In this document: piece by piece, positions 1 to 8,219 of the stretch
Numbering within the stretch: the first letter of the stretch is position 1
How the letters are laid out: each line of letters begins with the position of its first letter
NCBI GenBank assembly: GCA_021847645.1
Contig: JAJZQG010000083.1
Coordinates: 1 to 32,841 of the forward strand
Length of the DNA: 32,841 nucleotides
Reading direction: 5' to 3'
From: Myxococcales bacterium
GTDB lineage: Bacteria > Myxococcota_A > Polyangia > Polyangiales > Polyangiaceae
Program-made: the position numbers and the translations under genes
Notes under the pieces: generated by a model
Told to the model about the DNA's origin: nothing
Seen by the model: only the letters and a program-made list of their open reading frames with translations
The model's database searches: none

Positions 1-218
1 CTCGCGCCGCCTGTGCTCGCGCCGCCCGTGCCGCCCGTGCTCGCGCCGCCCGTGCCCGAATTCCCATACCCGCCGAGGCTCCCGTGGGATCCGTCTCGGA
101 TTCCGCCGGCCGCCGTCTCCGAGCTCGTCGCTTCCCCTCCGTCGCCAGCGCTGCTGCACGCAGCGCCGGCGGACAACGCGACAAGTGCCGCGATTCCAAG
201 CGTCGCCAGTCTTGACAT
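1..218 (-). CDS. Putative lipoprotein, N-terminal part only (runs off the window)
   Basis: The frame opens with ATG at 218 on the minus strand, preceded by a strong GGAGG four to five bases upstream, and stays open to the window edge. The first 21 residues form a signal peptide (MSRLATLGIAALVALSAGAAC) ending at a cysteine; the -3 residue is Gly, so the lipobox is not ideal. After the cysteine the chain becomes low-complexity and rich in Gly, Thr and Ser, with TGGAS/TGGT repeats, the linker style common between the lipid anchor and the folded domain in large myxobacterial surface lipoproteins. The repeats are visible in the DNA as 9- and 15-base units in the first 55 bases. The functional domain lies outside the window, so no function can be given. 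Confidence 0.7.
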   Translation of the reverse strand, partial: MSRLATLGIAALVALSAGAACSSAGDGGEATSSETAAGGIRDGSHGSLGGYGNSGTGGASTGGTGGASTGGA

Positions 219-393
219 GGGTCCTCCATCCGTGAGTCGAAACGGCCTTGCGTTGGGGCATCGGACGGGACGTCCGCTGCCGATTGGACACAGTGCCCTA
301 GCGCAATACGTGCCAATGGCGGCCATAGCGCGGAATCGTCGGCGCCGGCAGCTAGCGCACAGTCGCGCACAAGGCAGTAACGAAACCATGCGT

Positions 394-430
394 TGAAACA
401 CGCCGTTTCATGTTGCAACGGGCTGTTTCA
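394..430 (-). promoter_or_regulatory. Candidate activator binding cluster (TGAAAC / GTTTCA)
   Basis: TGAAAC at 394-399 and GTTTCA at 405-410 form a 17-bp palindrome with a 5-bp centre. A further GTTTCA lies exactly 20 bp away at 425-430, with the palindrome GTTGCAAC (412-419) between them. Paired, helically phased dyads 80-115 bp upstream of a promoter are the usual layout for sigma-54 enhancer-binding proteins. The activator gene at 708-2183 is directly upstream and the lipoprotein at 218 downstream on the same strand. That this activator binds here is inference. Confidence 0.35.
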
Positions 431-570
431 GAATGGGCGACGGGCGGCTGCGACGTGGGCGGCGACGAAAGGCGAGGGCCGGGACTGGCGCAAGAACCAT
501 CGAGTGATCTTCTCGAGCCCAGGCCCGAGCGAGATTGGGTTCAGTTGTCTCTGCCCGAGCCCTAGAGCAC

Positions 571-702
571 CGAACGGGTTGACCGCTCTAGAAGCGAACG
601 GATTTGCACCACGGAGGGCACCGAAGGTACGTGGGAACGCGGCACGCTCTCCGAGCCCCTCCGTGTCTTCCGTGGTGATTTCTGCCTGATTCAACCCGTT
701 CG
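571..702. repeat. Imperfect inverted repeat, about 130 bp
   Basis: CGAACGGGTTGA (571-582) and TCAACCCGTTCG (691-702) are perfect 12-bp inverted arms. Inside them CACCACGGA (607-615) and TCCGTGGTG (669-677) form a second inverted pair. Read on the minus strand, the inner part gives the CACCACGGA-GACACGGAGG type of intergenic repeat that yields spurious TTEDTEG peptides in many high-GC genomes. It may be a small non-autonomous repeat or a fold-back element. It sits just past the stop codon of the activator gene, so it could also help end transcription. Confidence 0.45.
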
Positions 703-707
703 CCGCT

Positions 708-2183
708 CTAGCGCTCGAGGTTGAGCTCGCGCATCCAGCGCCAGAGCGTCGTCCGCGAGACGCCGAGCAGCCGCGAGGTCTCGGTCACGCGCCAGCGCTG
801 CGAGTCCAGGGCGGCGATCAGCTCCTCGGCCGTGGGCGCAGCGCGTCGCTGTCGCGCGGGTTGCGGCCCGTCCTTTCGGACGGATACGTGCTCGGACTCC
901 GCAGCGGCCGACGGCAGCGAGCCGGCAACGAAGCGGTAGCCCGTTGCGTGCGAGTCTCCGGGCTCGGCGAGAATGTCGCGGGGCAGGTCGTCCCGGCGCA
1001 CGACGCCTCCGGGGGCCACCGTGACGGCATACTCCAAGGCGTTTTCCAGCTCGCGCACGTTGCCCGGCCAATCGTAGGCGAGAAGCACGCGCAGCGTGTC
1101 GGGCGACAGCTGCACGGACCGCCCCGATCGCTGGCCGATCTGCGCCAGCAGGTATCTCGCCAGGGGCTCGATGTCCTCGCGCCGGTCCCGAAGCGGCGGA
1201 ATCTCGATGGGGAACACGCGCAATCGGTAGTACAAGTCCTCGCGGAAGCGGCCTGTCTCCACGGCATGGCGCAAGTCGCGGTTGGTGGCCGCGATGACGC
1301 GCACGTCCGCTACGATGGAGTCATTCTCCCCCACGCGCTCGAAGGTTCGATGCTGCAACACACGCAGCAGCTTGGCCTGCAGCGGCAGCGGGGTATCCCC
1401 GATCTCGTCGAGGAAGATGGTCCCGTGGGCGGCCGCCTCGAACCGGCCGGGCCGATCCCGCACGGCTCCGGTGAAGGCACCGCGCACGTGGCCGAACAGC
1501 TCGCTTTCGAGCAGCGCATCGGGCAGCGCCGCGCAGTTCACCGAAACAAAGGGCCCGTCGCGCCGAAGGGAATTGGCGTGGATCGCCTGCGCGATCACCC
1601 CCTTGCCCACGCCGCTCTCGCCCGTGACCAACACCGTGACATCGGAGTGCTGTAGGCGCTCGACGTAGCGGAGCACCTCGACCATCGCTCGGGACCTGGC
1701 GATGATGCCCGTCGACGCCGTCGGCACGCCGATGCTGGCCACGTCCTCATCTTCCTCTGCGGGGCGCAACACGACGAGGTAGACGGCTTGCGGGTCGCAG
1801 GCGCGACGAATCGGACGAAGCGGCGCGGCCGACACGGACACCAGGCGCGCCCCCTCCGGCTCGGTTCGCAGCCAAGCCCGCCATCCTTCGCGTCTCTCGC
1901 CTACGGCGAGGGCCGAACGCAACGAGCCCGCCACGCCGAAGAGTTCTTCGCCGAGCAGCTCCTGCGCTGGTTGAAGCGCGTAGCGCTGCATCGCGCCAGC
2001 ACCGAGCAGCTCATCGATCCCCGGCGCCATGTGGCGGATGTGAAACTCCGAGTCCAGCGCGAGGCAGACACGACCAAGCGACGAGAATGCACTCGCCACT
2101 GCTTCGAAGGCGTCCCTGTCCTGGTCGTGCTGCTGCCATGTCTCCGCGGCTACGTGCTTGCGAACGACCATGCTCTTGGACAT
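708..2183 (-). CDS. Sigma-54-dependent transcriptional activator (enhancer-binding protein)
   Basis: 491 aa. Residues about 20-145 form a PAS-like sensory region without a phospho-acceptor receiver domain. The AAA+ domain (about 155-395) has Walker A GESGVGKG (188-195), the sigma-54 contact loop GAFTGA (235-240) and Walker B TIFLDE (255-260), followed by the R-finger region and WPGNVREL. The C-terminus carries a Fis-type helix-turn-helix ([17 protein letters not shown]). Such proteins bind upstream sites and use ATP to open promoters held by RpoN; rpoN itself is at 13409-14929. The frame is open far upstream, but that part overlaps the divergent radical SAM gene and is not protein-like, so ATG 2183 was chosen. 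An in-frame ATG at 2171 is an alternative. The signal sensed is unknown. Confidence 0.9.
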   Translation of the reverse strand: MSKSMVVRKHVAAETWQQHDQDRDAFEAVASAFSSLGRVCLALDSEFHIRHMAPGIDELLGAGAMQRYALQPAQELLGEELFGVAGSLRSALAVGERREGWRAWLRTEPEGARLVSVSAAPLRPIRRACDPQAVYLVVLRPAEEDEDVASIGVPTASTGIIARSRAMVEVLRYVERLQHSDVTVLVTGESGVGKGVIAQAIHANSLRRDGPFVSVNCAALPDALLESELFGHVRGAFTGAVRDRPGRFEAAAHGTIFLDEIGDTPLPLQAKLLRVLQHRTFERVGENDSIVADVRVIAATNRDLRHAVETGRFREDLYYRLRVFPIEIPPLRDRREDIEPLARYLLAQIGQRSGRSVQLSPDTLRVLLAYDWPGNVRELENALEYAVTVAPGGVVRRDDLPRDILAEPGDSHATGYRFVAGSLPSAAAESEHVSVRKDGPQPARQRRAAPTAEELIAALDSQRWRVTETSRLLGVSRTTLWRWMRELNLER

Positions 2184-2393
2184 CGAGTTTGAAGCGTAGC
2201 AGGCGACGCGAAGTTGTCGGCCCCACCTACGCAATTGGGCGCTTCTGCCGACCGGCGCTCTGCCCGGACGCGACAAGGTGACCGTCCGCATAGCCGGCCA
2301 CTCGCCCCCGCGCCGCCGCCGCTCACCTTCGCCCGTCGCCCGCTCACCCCGAAACGCCGCTCGGCCGCGCCCCGGCGCGTTCAATCTGTTGGC
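2184..2393. other. Divergent intergenic region
   Basis: This 210-bp gap separates the leftward activator gene from the rightward radical SAM gene and should hold both promoters. I see no clear -10/-35, -24/-12 or palindromic site. Confidence 0.4.
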
Positions 2394-3857
2394 ATGTCCA
2401 CCACCGAACGAAGCCTGCTCCTGCTCATCAACCCTCGCTACCGACGCAATCCCTGCTCGAGCGCCGCGCGCCACGCACTCACCCCTTCCCTCGCGCTCCC
2501 CACCATCGCGGCCGCGACGCCCGCTCCGTGGCGCGTGAAGTTCCACGACGAGAATATCGCTCCCGGCGAGCCGCCGATCGCGCCCGTTCCCGAAGTCGTC
2601 GGCATTACCGTGCACACTGCCTTCGCCTACCGTGCCTACGACATCGCCCGGCGCTATCGCGCATTGGGCTCCCGGGTCGTTCTCGGCGGACTGCACGTTA
2701 CCGCGCTCCCCCGCGAAGCCGCACAACACGCCGACGCGGTCGTCACTGGCGAAGGCGCCGGGGTCTGGCCCTCGGTGCTGGACGGCGTTCGCTCCGGAAC
2801 GCTGCGCGACGGCGCGATCGTGCGCGGCGACGCGCGCCACCCGGGCTACGCCGACCAGCCCTGGCCGCGCCGCGACATCCTGCCCCGCGGCGCATTCCTG
2901 ACCAACGCGTCCATCATCGCTACGCGCGGCTGCACGCAGCGATGCGGCTACTGTTATCTCTCGACCCGCGGCCTCGACGTTCCCTACCAGAAGCGTCCGG
3001 TCTGCGACGTCGTCGCCGAGATCGACGCGATCGGCGAACGCTACGTGGTATTCACCGACAACAACCTCATGGCAGACCCGGCCTACGGCGCGGAGCTGTG
3101 CCGTGCCCTGCAACCACGCAAGCTCTTGTGGAGTGCGGCGGTCACCGTCGACGTCGCCCGCCACCCGGATCTGGTGCGCCTGATGGCCGCCTCGGGCTGC
3201 CACGGCGTGTTCATCGGGCTCGAGACCCTGTCCGACGACACGCTCCGTGCCCAGCGCAAGCGCACCCTCGCGCCTTCGACCTACATGCGAGCGCTGCAAC
3301 TGCTCGCGGAGCACGGCATCGAGGTCAACGGCAGCTTCGTCTTCGGGTTCGACGCCGACGGTCCGGACGTCTTCGATCGCACGCTGGCATTTATCGTGGA
3401 GCAGCGGCTGGCGTGCGCAACGTTTCACATCCTCACGCCGTACCCCGGAACGCCCTTGTTCGAGCAACTCGACCGCGAAGGCAGAATCCTCACCCGGGAC
3501 TGGTCGAGTTACGACACGGCGCACGTGGTCTTCCGGCCCCGGCGAATGACACCCCGACAGCTCGAAGAGGGCTATCGCCGCGCGTACAAGCAGCTCTATG
3601 CGTGGAGCACCGTGTTCGCCCGACGGCCTCGGGCCGGCCTGGTTCGAACCGGCGGCTACATCGCTGTCACCGCCCTCTACAAGAAGTGGGACTGGCTCTG
3701 GCGCGGACTCGTGCCCCTACGGCTCACACACGCCGTCTGGCGTCCCATCGTCGAGGCACACCGCCGGCTGAGCCTCGCGCAACGCGAGCGGCCCGTCGGG
3801 GCGCCTGCCGCCGATCCGGCGGAGCCCGCGCCGGTCCGCCTGGGCCTCGTCGCCTGA
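2394..3857 (+). CDS. B12-binding-domain radical SAM protein
   Basis: 487 aa. Residues about 1-135 resemble the cobalamin-binding Rossmann domain of class B radical SAM enzymes, with the VLGGLH and ADAVVTGEG strand motifs (about 96-121). The DxHxxG cobalamin ligand motif is absent, as in much of this group. The radical SAM core follows with the 4Fe-4S cysteines C180, C184 and C187 (CTQRCGYC), [20 protein letters not shown] and [13 protein letters not shown]. This architecture is shared with BchE-like cyclases and hopanoid methylases; such enzymes often methylate or rearrange unreactive carbons, but the substrate cannot be read here. The start ATG 2394 is where family similarity begins; no strong Shine-Dalgarno is visible. 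No hopanoid or bacteriochlorophyll genes are nearby, so it stands alone before the two-component genes. Confidence 0.88.
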   Translation: MSTTERSLLLLINPRYRRNPCSSAARHALTPSLALPTIAAATPAPWRVKFHDENIAPGEPPIAPVPEVVGITVHTAFAYRAYDIARRYRALGSRVVLGGLHVTALPREAAQHADAVVTGEGAGVWPSVLDGVRSGTLRDGAIVRGDARHPGYADQPWPRRDILPRGAFLTNASIIATRGCTQRCGYCYLSTRGLDVPYQKRPVCDVVAEIDAIGERYVVFTDNNLMADPAYGAELCRALQPRKLLWSAAVTVDVARHPDLVRLMAASGCHGVFIGLETLSDDTLRAQRKRTLAPSTYMRALQLLAEHGIEVNGSFVFGFDADGPDVFDRTLAFIVEQRLACATFHILTPYPGTPLFEQLDREGRILTRDWSSYDTAHVVFRPRRMTPRQLEEGYRRAYKQLYAWSTVFARRPRAGLVRTGGYIAVTALYKKWDWLWRGLVPLRLTHAVWRPIVEAHRRLSLAQRERPVGAPAADPAEPAPVRLGLVA

Positions 3858-3882
3858 GCGTGCGGCCTTCCGCAGCCCAGGC

Positions 3883-3901
3883 GATCGTGCGATACACGAT
3901 C
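3883..3901 (+). promoter_or_regulatory. 19-bp palindrome upstream of the two-component operon
   Basis: GATCGTG (3883-3889) and CACGATC (3895-3901) are perfect 7-bp arms around CGATA. The site ends 21 bases before the start codon of the sensor kinase gene, in a 65-bp gap. This suits an operator; as RNA it would also form a hairpin. Which protein binds is unknown; autoregulation by the LytTR regulator is possible but the sequence does not resemble a standard LytTR direct repeat. Confidence 0.35.
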
Positions 3902-3922
3902 AGTCGTAGAGAACATCACCCC

Positions 3923-5002
3923 ATGGATGGACTGGACCTCACCCGGACGATTCGCGAGTCGCTGAGCCTGCGGCGACTCGTCGTCACCCTCGGCGTGGCC
4001 GGCACGATGGGCGTGAGCGAGTGGCTGGGACTCGGGCACCCGATTGGTCTGCTCTTCGGCCTCGCCATGGGATTCGCCACGGTCACCCTCGCGCCTCTTC
4101 CGTGGCTGCTCATTCTTCCGTGGGGCATCCGTCGCCCTGCCTGGGACACCGCCTTGCGCGCGTTGGCGGTCCTCGCGACCAGCGCTGCAGCCGTGTGCGT
4201 CGGGTTCTTTCTCTACATGCTGGCCGTGCGAGGCGTGGTTCGAGGCATTCATCCGCTGGTGCCCGGCGCGCGAGCGTACCTGTACGCGTGGAGCTCCGTG
4301 ATCATCTCGGTCCCCTTGTTCGCTGCCGCGGGCTGGGGGCTGTCGCGCCACATGCAGCTCGAGCGACGTCTCGAGGTCCACGACGAGCGCGAGCTGGCAC
4401 TGAGCAACGCTCTCGAAGAGGCGCGCATGCTCGCGTTGCGCTCGCGGCTCGACCCGCACTTCCTGTTCAATACGCTCAACCTCGTTGCCGAGCTGTGCCG
4501 CGAGGATCCGCCCGAGGCCGAGCGGTGCGTGGTGCGCCTGAGCGGACTGCTCCGCGCGGCGCTCGACCAGGCCGAGCAGCCCCTGGCACCCCTCGGTCGC
4601 GAGCTCGACTTGTGCGCCGACTATCTCGAGCTTTGCCGCGTGCGATTCGGCAGCCGTATGCGCGTGCGCTTCGACCGAGATCCGGCCGCCGCCCACCTGC
4701 CCGTACCGCCCCTCTGCGTGCAAGTGCTCTGCGAAAACGCCGTCCGCCATGGCATCGAGACCCACACCGACGGCGGCGCGGTCGAGGTGACGGCGCTGCG
4801 CCTCGAAGACGGCGGAGCGCGGGTGACCGTCTCGAGCCCGGGCGCGTTCCGCGGCGATCGCAAGGGCGGAATCGGCCTCGACCTTACGCGGCGGCGTCTC
4901 TCCCTCGCCTACGGCGATCGTGCCCGGCTCGAAGTGCACACCGCCAGCGACGGCGAGCATACCGACGCGGTGCTGACGATTCCCGCAGGAGCAGGTCGAT
5001 GA
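3923..5002 (+). CDS. LytS/YehU-type sensor histidine kinase
   Basis: 359 aa. The N-terminus (about 15-140) has about four hydrophobic membrane segments and no obvious periplasmic sensor domain. A short coiled linker leads to the His_kinase domain with RLDPHFLFNTLN, in which H179 is the predicted phosphorylated histidine. The N-box is LCENAVRHG (N272), and GGIGLDLTRRRL matches the nucleotide-binding G-box. The final ATGA overlaps the start of the response regulator gene, so the two are translationally coupled and very likely partners. Such pairs respond to membrane or metabolite signals, but the signal here is unknown. ATG 3923 is chosen because the hydrophobic segment and family similarity follow directly; no strong Shine-Dalgarno is seen. 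Confidence 0.9.
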   Translation: MDGLDLTRTIRESLSLRRLVVTLGVAGTMGVSEWLGLGHPIGLLFGLAMGFATVTLAPLPWLLILPWGIRRPAWDTALRALAVLATSAAAVCVGFFLYMLAVRGVVRGIHPLVPGARAYLYAWSSVIISVPLFAAAGWGLSRHMQLERRLEVHDERELALSNALEEARMLALRSRLDPHFLFNTLNLVAELCREDPPEAERCVVRLSGLLRAALDQAEQPLAPLGRELDLCADYLELCRVRFGSRMRVRFDRDPAAAHLPVPPLCVQVLCENAVRHGIETHTDGGAVEVTALRLEDGGARVTVSSPGAFRGDRKGGIGLDLTRRRLSLAYGDRARLEVHTASDGEHTDAVLTIPAGAGR

Positions 5003-5760
5003 CCGAAGCGCAGAAGCTCCGGGCCGTCGTGGTGGACGACGAGGACCGAGCTCGCCGGCGCCTGATCCGCTTGCTGGCCGAATGGCCGGACATCGAGATT
5101 GTGGCCGAGGCGGCGAGCGGCACGGATGCCGTGGCCGCCATTGCGAAGCACAACCCGGACATCGTGTTTCTCGATGTCCAGATGCCTGACATGGACGGCT
5201 TCGGCGTGCTGGCCCAGCTGCCGTCGAGGCCGCGCTACGTTGTATTCACCACGGCCTACGATCGATACGCGATTGACGCCTTCGCGGTGGGCGCCATCGA
5301 TTACCTGCTCAAGCCGTTCGGGGAGCGCGAGGTCGAGCGTGCGGTGGAGCGGGCCCGCGAGCGGGGCGCACAGAACCGCTTCCAGGCCGGATATCCGCGC
5401 ATGATGGCGCACCTGGACGCGCCCCGCTACCTGGAGCGCATTCCCGTCGAGTACCGCAAGGACATCGTGCTCGTGAATGTCGGCACGATCACCCATTTCG
5501 AAGCCGACAACGAGATGGTCGAGATACACACCGGCGCCGGCGACTACACGACCGAGCTGACGCTCTCGGACCTGGAATCGCGCCTCGACCCCCAGCGGTT
5601 CTTCCGTGCCCACCGCAAGGTGATCGTCAATCTCGACAAGATCGTACGCCTCGAGCGCCTCGAGGGCGGTCGCTACCTGGCAGTGCTCGGAGAGGCAATT
5701 CGCGTCGAAGTGTCGCGGCAGGGCTCGAAGCGCCTGCGCGAGAAGCTGGGCATTCCATGA
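4999..5760 (+). CDS. LytTR-family response regulator
   Basis: 253 aa. The receiver domain (1-120) has the acidic pair D13/D14, phospho-acceptor D59 in VFLDVQMPDMDG, the T/S switch in FTTAYD and the conserved lysine in LLKPF (K105). A linker leads to a LytTR DNA-binding domain (about 145-250) with ITHFEADNEMVEIHT and FFRAHRKVIVNLDKIVRLER, typical of AlgR/LytR/AgrA regulators. The start overlaps the kinase stop by four bases (ATGA), with AGGAG upstream. It should be phosphorylated by the kinase encoded just before it and then bind promoter DNA. Its targets are not shown; the lipoproteins starting at 6044 follow on the same strand. Confidence 0.92.
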   Translation: MTEAQKLRAVVVDDEDRARRRLIRLLAEWPDIEIVAEAASGTDAVAAIAKHNPDIVFLDVQMPDMDGFGVLAQLPSRPRYVVFTTAYDRYAIDAFAVGAIDYLLKPFGEREVERAVERARERGAQNRFQAGYPRMMAHLDAPRYLERIPVEYRKDIVLVNVGTITHFEADNEMVEIHTGAGDYTTELTLSDLESRLDPQRFFRAHRKVIVNLDKIVRLERLEGGRYLAVLGEAIRVEVSRQGSKRLREKLGIP

Positions 5761-5865
5761 CTACGCCCCATCCCTAGCATGGATCGTTCGGCGTCGAAGC
5801 GAGAGCGGCCCCGAGCTGCCCCTCAATGGTGGTGGCGCTCTTCGACCGGCGCGCGCTCGTCGACT

Positions 5866-5888
5866 CCCACGGGCGCGCGCCCGGTGGG
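5866..5888 (+). other. GC-rich hairpin after the two-component genes
   Basis: The palindrome GGGCGCGCGCCC (5871-5882) is flanked by CCCAC (5866-5870) and GTGGG (5884-5888), giving a strong stem in RNA. It lies about 105 bases past the response regulator stop. No U-tract follows, so it is at best a weak candidate terminator or processing signal. Confidence 0.25.
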
Positions 5889-6023
5889 CGCTCCGGGTGG
5901 GCTCATGCGCGAATCGAGCCAGACGCAGAACCTGCACTGCGAAACCAAACCAGGCGCCCGTCCCGACAGGACACCGGTCCGTCCGCCGGCCCGTAATCTT
6001 GCTGGACGCAAGCTCCCCTCAGA

Positions 6024-6042
6024 TGCCATCATGATGATGGCA
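6024..6042 (+). promoter_or_regulatory. 19-bp palindrome directly before a lipoprotein start
   Basis: TGCCATCAT and ATGATGGCA are perfect 9-bp arms around a single G. The element ends one base before ATG 6044, exactly where the ribosome binding site should be, and no Shine-Dalgarno is visible. It could be an operator or an RNA structure that controls translation of the lipoprotein gene. Confidence 0.4.
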
Positions 6043-6043
6043 C

Positions 6044-7300
6044 ATGGCGTTCAGAAACAGAGTCCGCGTCTTCGCCGTCTCGCTTGCGGCACTTGCCGCC
6101 ACCTCGGTACTGGGCTGCGGCCCCAAGCCGCCCGCGTTCGGACCGAGTCCCAACCCTGTCAGCGGGTCGAACCGCGTCAGCTTCCAGCTGTTCGGCTACT
6201 CTCCCTCGGAAATCCGCCACATGAGATCGGCCCTGAACTTCCAGGGCAAGGTCTTCCTGGCGCGCTACGATCCCGCCAACCCCGCCCGCGTGGATTGGAT
6301 CGATTGCCCCACGCCCGCTCGCTATCGCTACATGCCGAGCGACGCCGCCATCGAGGAGTTGTACATCGAGAACGAGACCGACCTGCGAGCTAAGCTGCCG
6401 TTGAGCGTCGCGAGCTTTGCCTCGTTCCTCAACCAGGGCAAGCGGCTGCGCGTACGCTTCGCCACCGCCGGGTCGTTCGAGCTGGCCGACGACTTCAAAG
6501 TGCCTGTTGACGGCGCCTGTGCGCAGGCCACGCACTTCGTTCAGACCATCAGCGTGGGCGCGTATACCGTCTCCGAGATGACCAACTCCGGCGCGGGCGC
6601 CGAGGTCGATGTCAATGGCCCCGGAGCTAGCGGCTCGCACTCGGATCTGAGCCGTCGTAACGTTGGGATGGGCAATCTGGAGGCGTGCAAGTCCGACAGC
6701 GCCGACTCGCCGCCCAAGGACTGCCAGATGCCGCTGGAGATCCTGCTGGTCGCTATCGGCAGCCACCGTGGTCCGGGCGTAGCGCCTCCTCCGGCGGGCG
6801 AGCCGGCGCCCAGCCCCACCGGCCTGCCCCGCCCGGTCGACGGCAGGCGCGCGCCCACGCCTCCGGCCCCGCCCCCTGCTCCCAACGGCTTGACCCACAG
6901 CAACTGCTTCGTCGGCGTGACCCGCACGTGGGATCCCGAAGTAGACTTGCGCGCGGTGACCGCACGCTGCGGCCAGCCGCTCGGGCTCGAGCCCCTGGGA
7001 GCCCCGATCGTGGCCCAGCTCGCGCAAGGCCAGCCCATGCACAAGTACGGCGCCAGCCTCGAGGCCGGCGCCTGCTACCGTATCTTCGCCATCAGCGACC
7101 GAGGCATCGAGGACCTCGATACCGGGCTCAAGGCCCCCGACGGAAGCTGGGTGTCGAAGGACATCCTCGAAGACAACTTCCCCATTCTCAACGGCGATGG
7201 TCCCTTCTGCGTGCAGCAGAGCGGCCAGTACCAGCTGCTGGTGAGCGTCGCCAAGGGCTCGGGAAAGTACGCAGTCCAGATGTGGAAGGTCACCAGGTAG
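6044..7300 (+). CDS. Lipoprotein of unknown function, first of a related pair
   Basis: 418 aa. The signal peptide ends in the lipobox VLGC (C25), so the protein should be lipid-anchored and exported. Residues about 30-240 form a region I do not recognise with an N-terminal beta-rich look (VSFQLFGYSPSEIRHM, ELYIENETDLRAKLP). A Pro-rich linker (about 245-285) leads to a C-terminal domain (about 285-418) with CYRIFAISDRGIEDLD, FPILNGDGPFC and SVAKGSGKYAVQMW. This last domain is shared with the next gene, including four or more conserved cysteines that may form disulfides. The start must be ATG 6044 because a stop lies three codons upstream in frame. Seen: anchor and domain layout; inferred: a cell-envelope role. 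Confidence 0.75.
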   Translation: MAFRNRVRVFAVSLAALAATSVLGCGPKPPAFGPSPNPVSGSNRVSFQLFGYSPSEIRHMRSALNFQGKVFLARYDPANPARVDWIDCPTPARYRYMPSDAAIEELYIENETDLRAKLPLSVASFASFLNQGKRLRVRFATAGSFELADDFKVPVDGACAQATHFVQTISVGAYTVSEMTNSGAGAEVDVNGPGASGSHSDLSRRNVGMGNLEACKSDSADSPPKDCQMPLEILLVAIGSHRGPGVAPPPAGEPAPSPTGLPRPVDGRRAPTPPAPPPAPNGLTHSNCFVGVTRTWDPEVDLRAVTARCGQPLGLEPLGAPIVAQLAQGQPMHKYGASLEAGACYRIFAISDRGIEDLDTGLKAPDGSWVSKDILEDNFPILNGDGPFCVQQSGQYQLLVSVAKGSGKYAVQMWKVTR

Positions 7301-7340
7301 CCGCCATCCGGATGCCTGGACCATGCGCGGAGGAGGTTCG

Positions 7341-8150
7341 ATGAAGCGAAGAATCGTGGGCGTGACCGTGCTCGCGCTCGGCGCGTCGGCCGCGTTGATG
7401 TCCTGCGGCCCCAAGAAGGACAGCAGCTCGCCCCAGGGACGGGGTCGCGTCGAAGACGAGTTCAACCGTTGCATCGAGGAGGAGAAGTACGGCTCTGCCA
7501 AGGGCTGCTGGACTTCGTTTCTCGAGCGCTACGGCGACGTTGCCTCCACGGCCGAGGTCACCTTGGCGAAGGAGCACATCGAACGCGCCGGCGCCCCGGC
7601 CGCCGCCGGTTCCGCGTCGGCCAACGACGCTGTCGCACAGGCAGCCAAGCGCGCCGATTCCGGCCTCGTACGCCTCGACGACAACGCGGGCGGAGCGAGC
7701 GCCGCTGCCGCGGGCGGCGGATTCCCCCCCCAGACGGTGGGCTGGAAAGACTGCTATCAGGGCTTCCAGTTTACCGGGGATTCCCAGCGTGACGTGGCCG
7801 AACTCGGCAGGCGCTGCGGCGCCCCCTGCGGCATGATCGAGTTCTCCAACATCCAGTCCGACCAGCAGGCCGAGTCTGACAACGTCGATGTCTATAGCGT
7901 CAATCTGCGCGCCGATCGGTGCTACCGGTTCCTGGCCGTGGGCGGCAGCGGCATCGAAGATCTGGATTCCGCCATCGCCGACGCGGACGGCAACATCCTC
8001 ATGCGCGACGTCTACAAGGATCCCGTTCCGATACTCGGACCCGAGGAGCCTTTCTGCCCGCCTTCTGAAGGGCACTACAAGTTCGTCATCTCCGTCGCCA
8101 AGGGCGCCGGCACCTTCTCCTTCCAGGTCTGGCAGGGCCCCAAGCGTTAG
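7341..8150 (+). CDS. Lipoprotein of unknown function, second of a related pair
   Basis: 269 aa, with a very strong GGAGGAGG site before ATG 7341. The lipobox is LMSC (C22). Residues about 35-80 are a short charged segment with two cysteines (CIEEEKYGSAKGCW), helical and TPR-like in feel but too short to assign. An Ala/Gly-rich linker (about 85-135) leads to a C-terminal domain (about 140-269) related to that of the previous gene: CYRFLAVGGSGIEDLD, VPILGPEEPFC and SVAKGAGTFSFQVW. The 40-bp gap and common strand suggest one operon. Tandem duplication followed by divergence of the N-terminal half is the simplest reading. No function is assigned. Confidence 0.78.
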   Translation: MKRRIVGVTVLALGASAALMSCGPKKDSSSPQGRGRVEDEFNRCIEEEKYGSAKGCWTSFLERYGDVASTAEVTLAKEHIERAGAPAAAGSASANDAVAQAAKRADSGLVRLDDNAGGASAAAAGGGFPPQTVGWKDCYQGFQFTGDSQRDVAELGRRCGAPCGMIEFSNIQSDQQAESDNVDVYSVNLRADRCYRFLAVGGSGIEDLDSAIADADGNILMRDVYKDPVPILGPEEPFCPPSEGHYKFVISVAKGAGTFSFQVWQGPKR

Positions 8151-8219
8151 TCCCTTATGGACGAAGTCTTTGGCTGATCTGCAAAGAAATCGCGGGGCCC
8201 AAAGCTCTCCTGTTTGGTT

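Larger units (their letters stand above)
219..707. other. Non-coding stretch with two repeat structures
   Basis: No convincing gene is seen between the lipoprotein start at 218 and the end of the sigma-54 activator at 708. It holds two structures annotated separately: a cluster of TGAAAC/GTTTCA elements around 394-430, and an imperfect inverted repeat at 571-702. Short open frames here have no ribosome binding site or recognisable domain. Confidence 0.6.

Noticed and set aside
303-316. Active -24/-12 promoter (TTGGCACGTATTGC, minus strand)
   Set aside because: The GG and GC elements are two bases too close for sigma-54, so it is kept only as a question in the findings.
2184-3524. N-terminal extension of the sigma-54 activator frame, giving a 938-residue protein
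   Set aside because: The extra part lies antisense over the radical SAM gene and is low-complexity Arg/Gly-rich with no domain; the true start is near 2183.
3677-4960. 427-residue minus-strand frame opposite the sensor kinase
   Set aside because: It is a high-GC antisense shadow of a gene with clear kinase motifs; its composition (Arg, Glu, Gln, Ala, Gly) has no domain signal.
5779-6393. 204-residue plus-strand frame before the first lipoprotein
   Set aside because: It overlaps the lipoprotein in another frame, has no ribosome site, and its composition is not protein-like.
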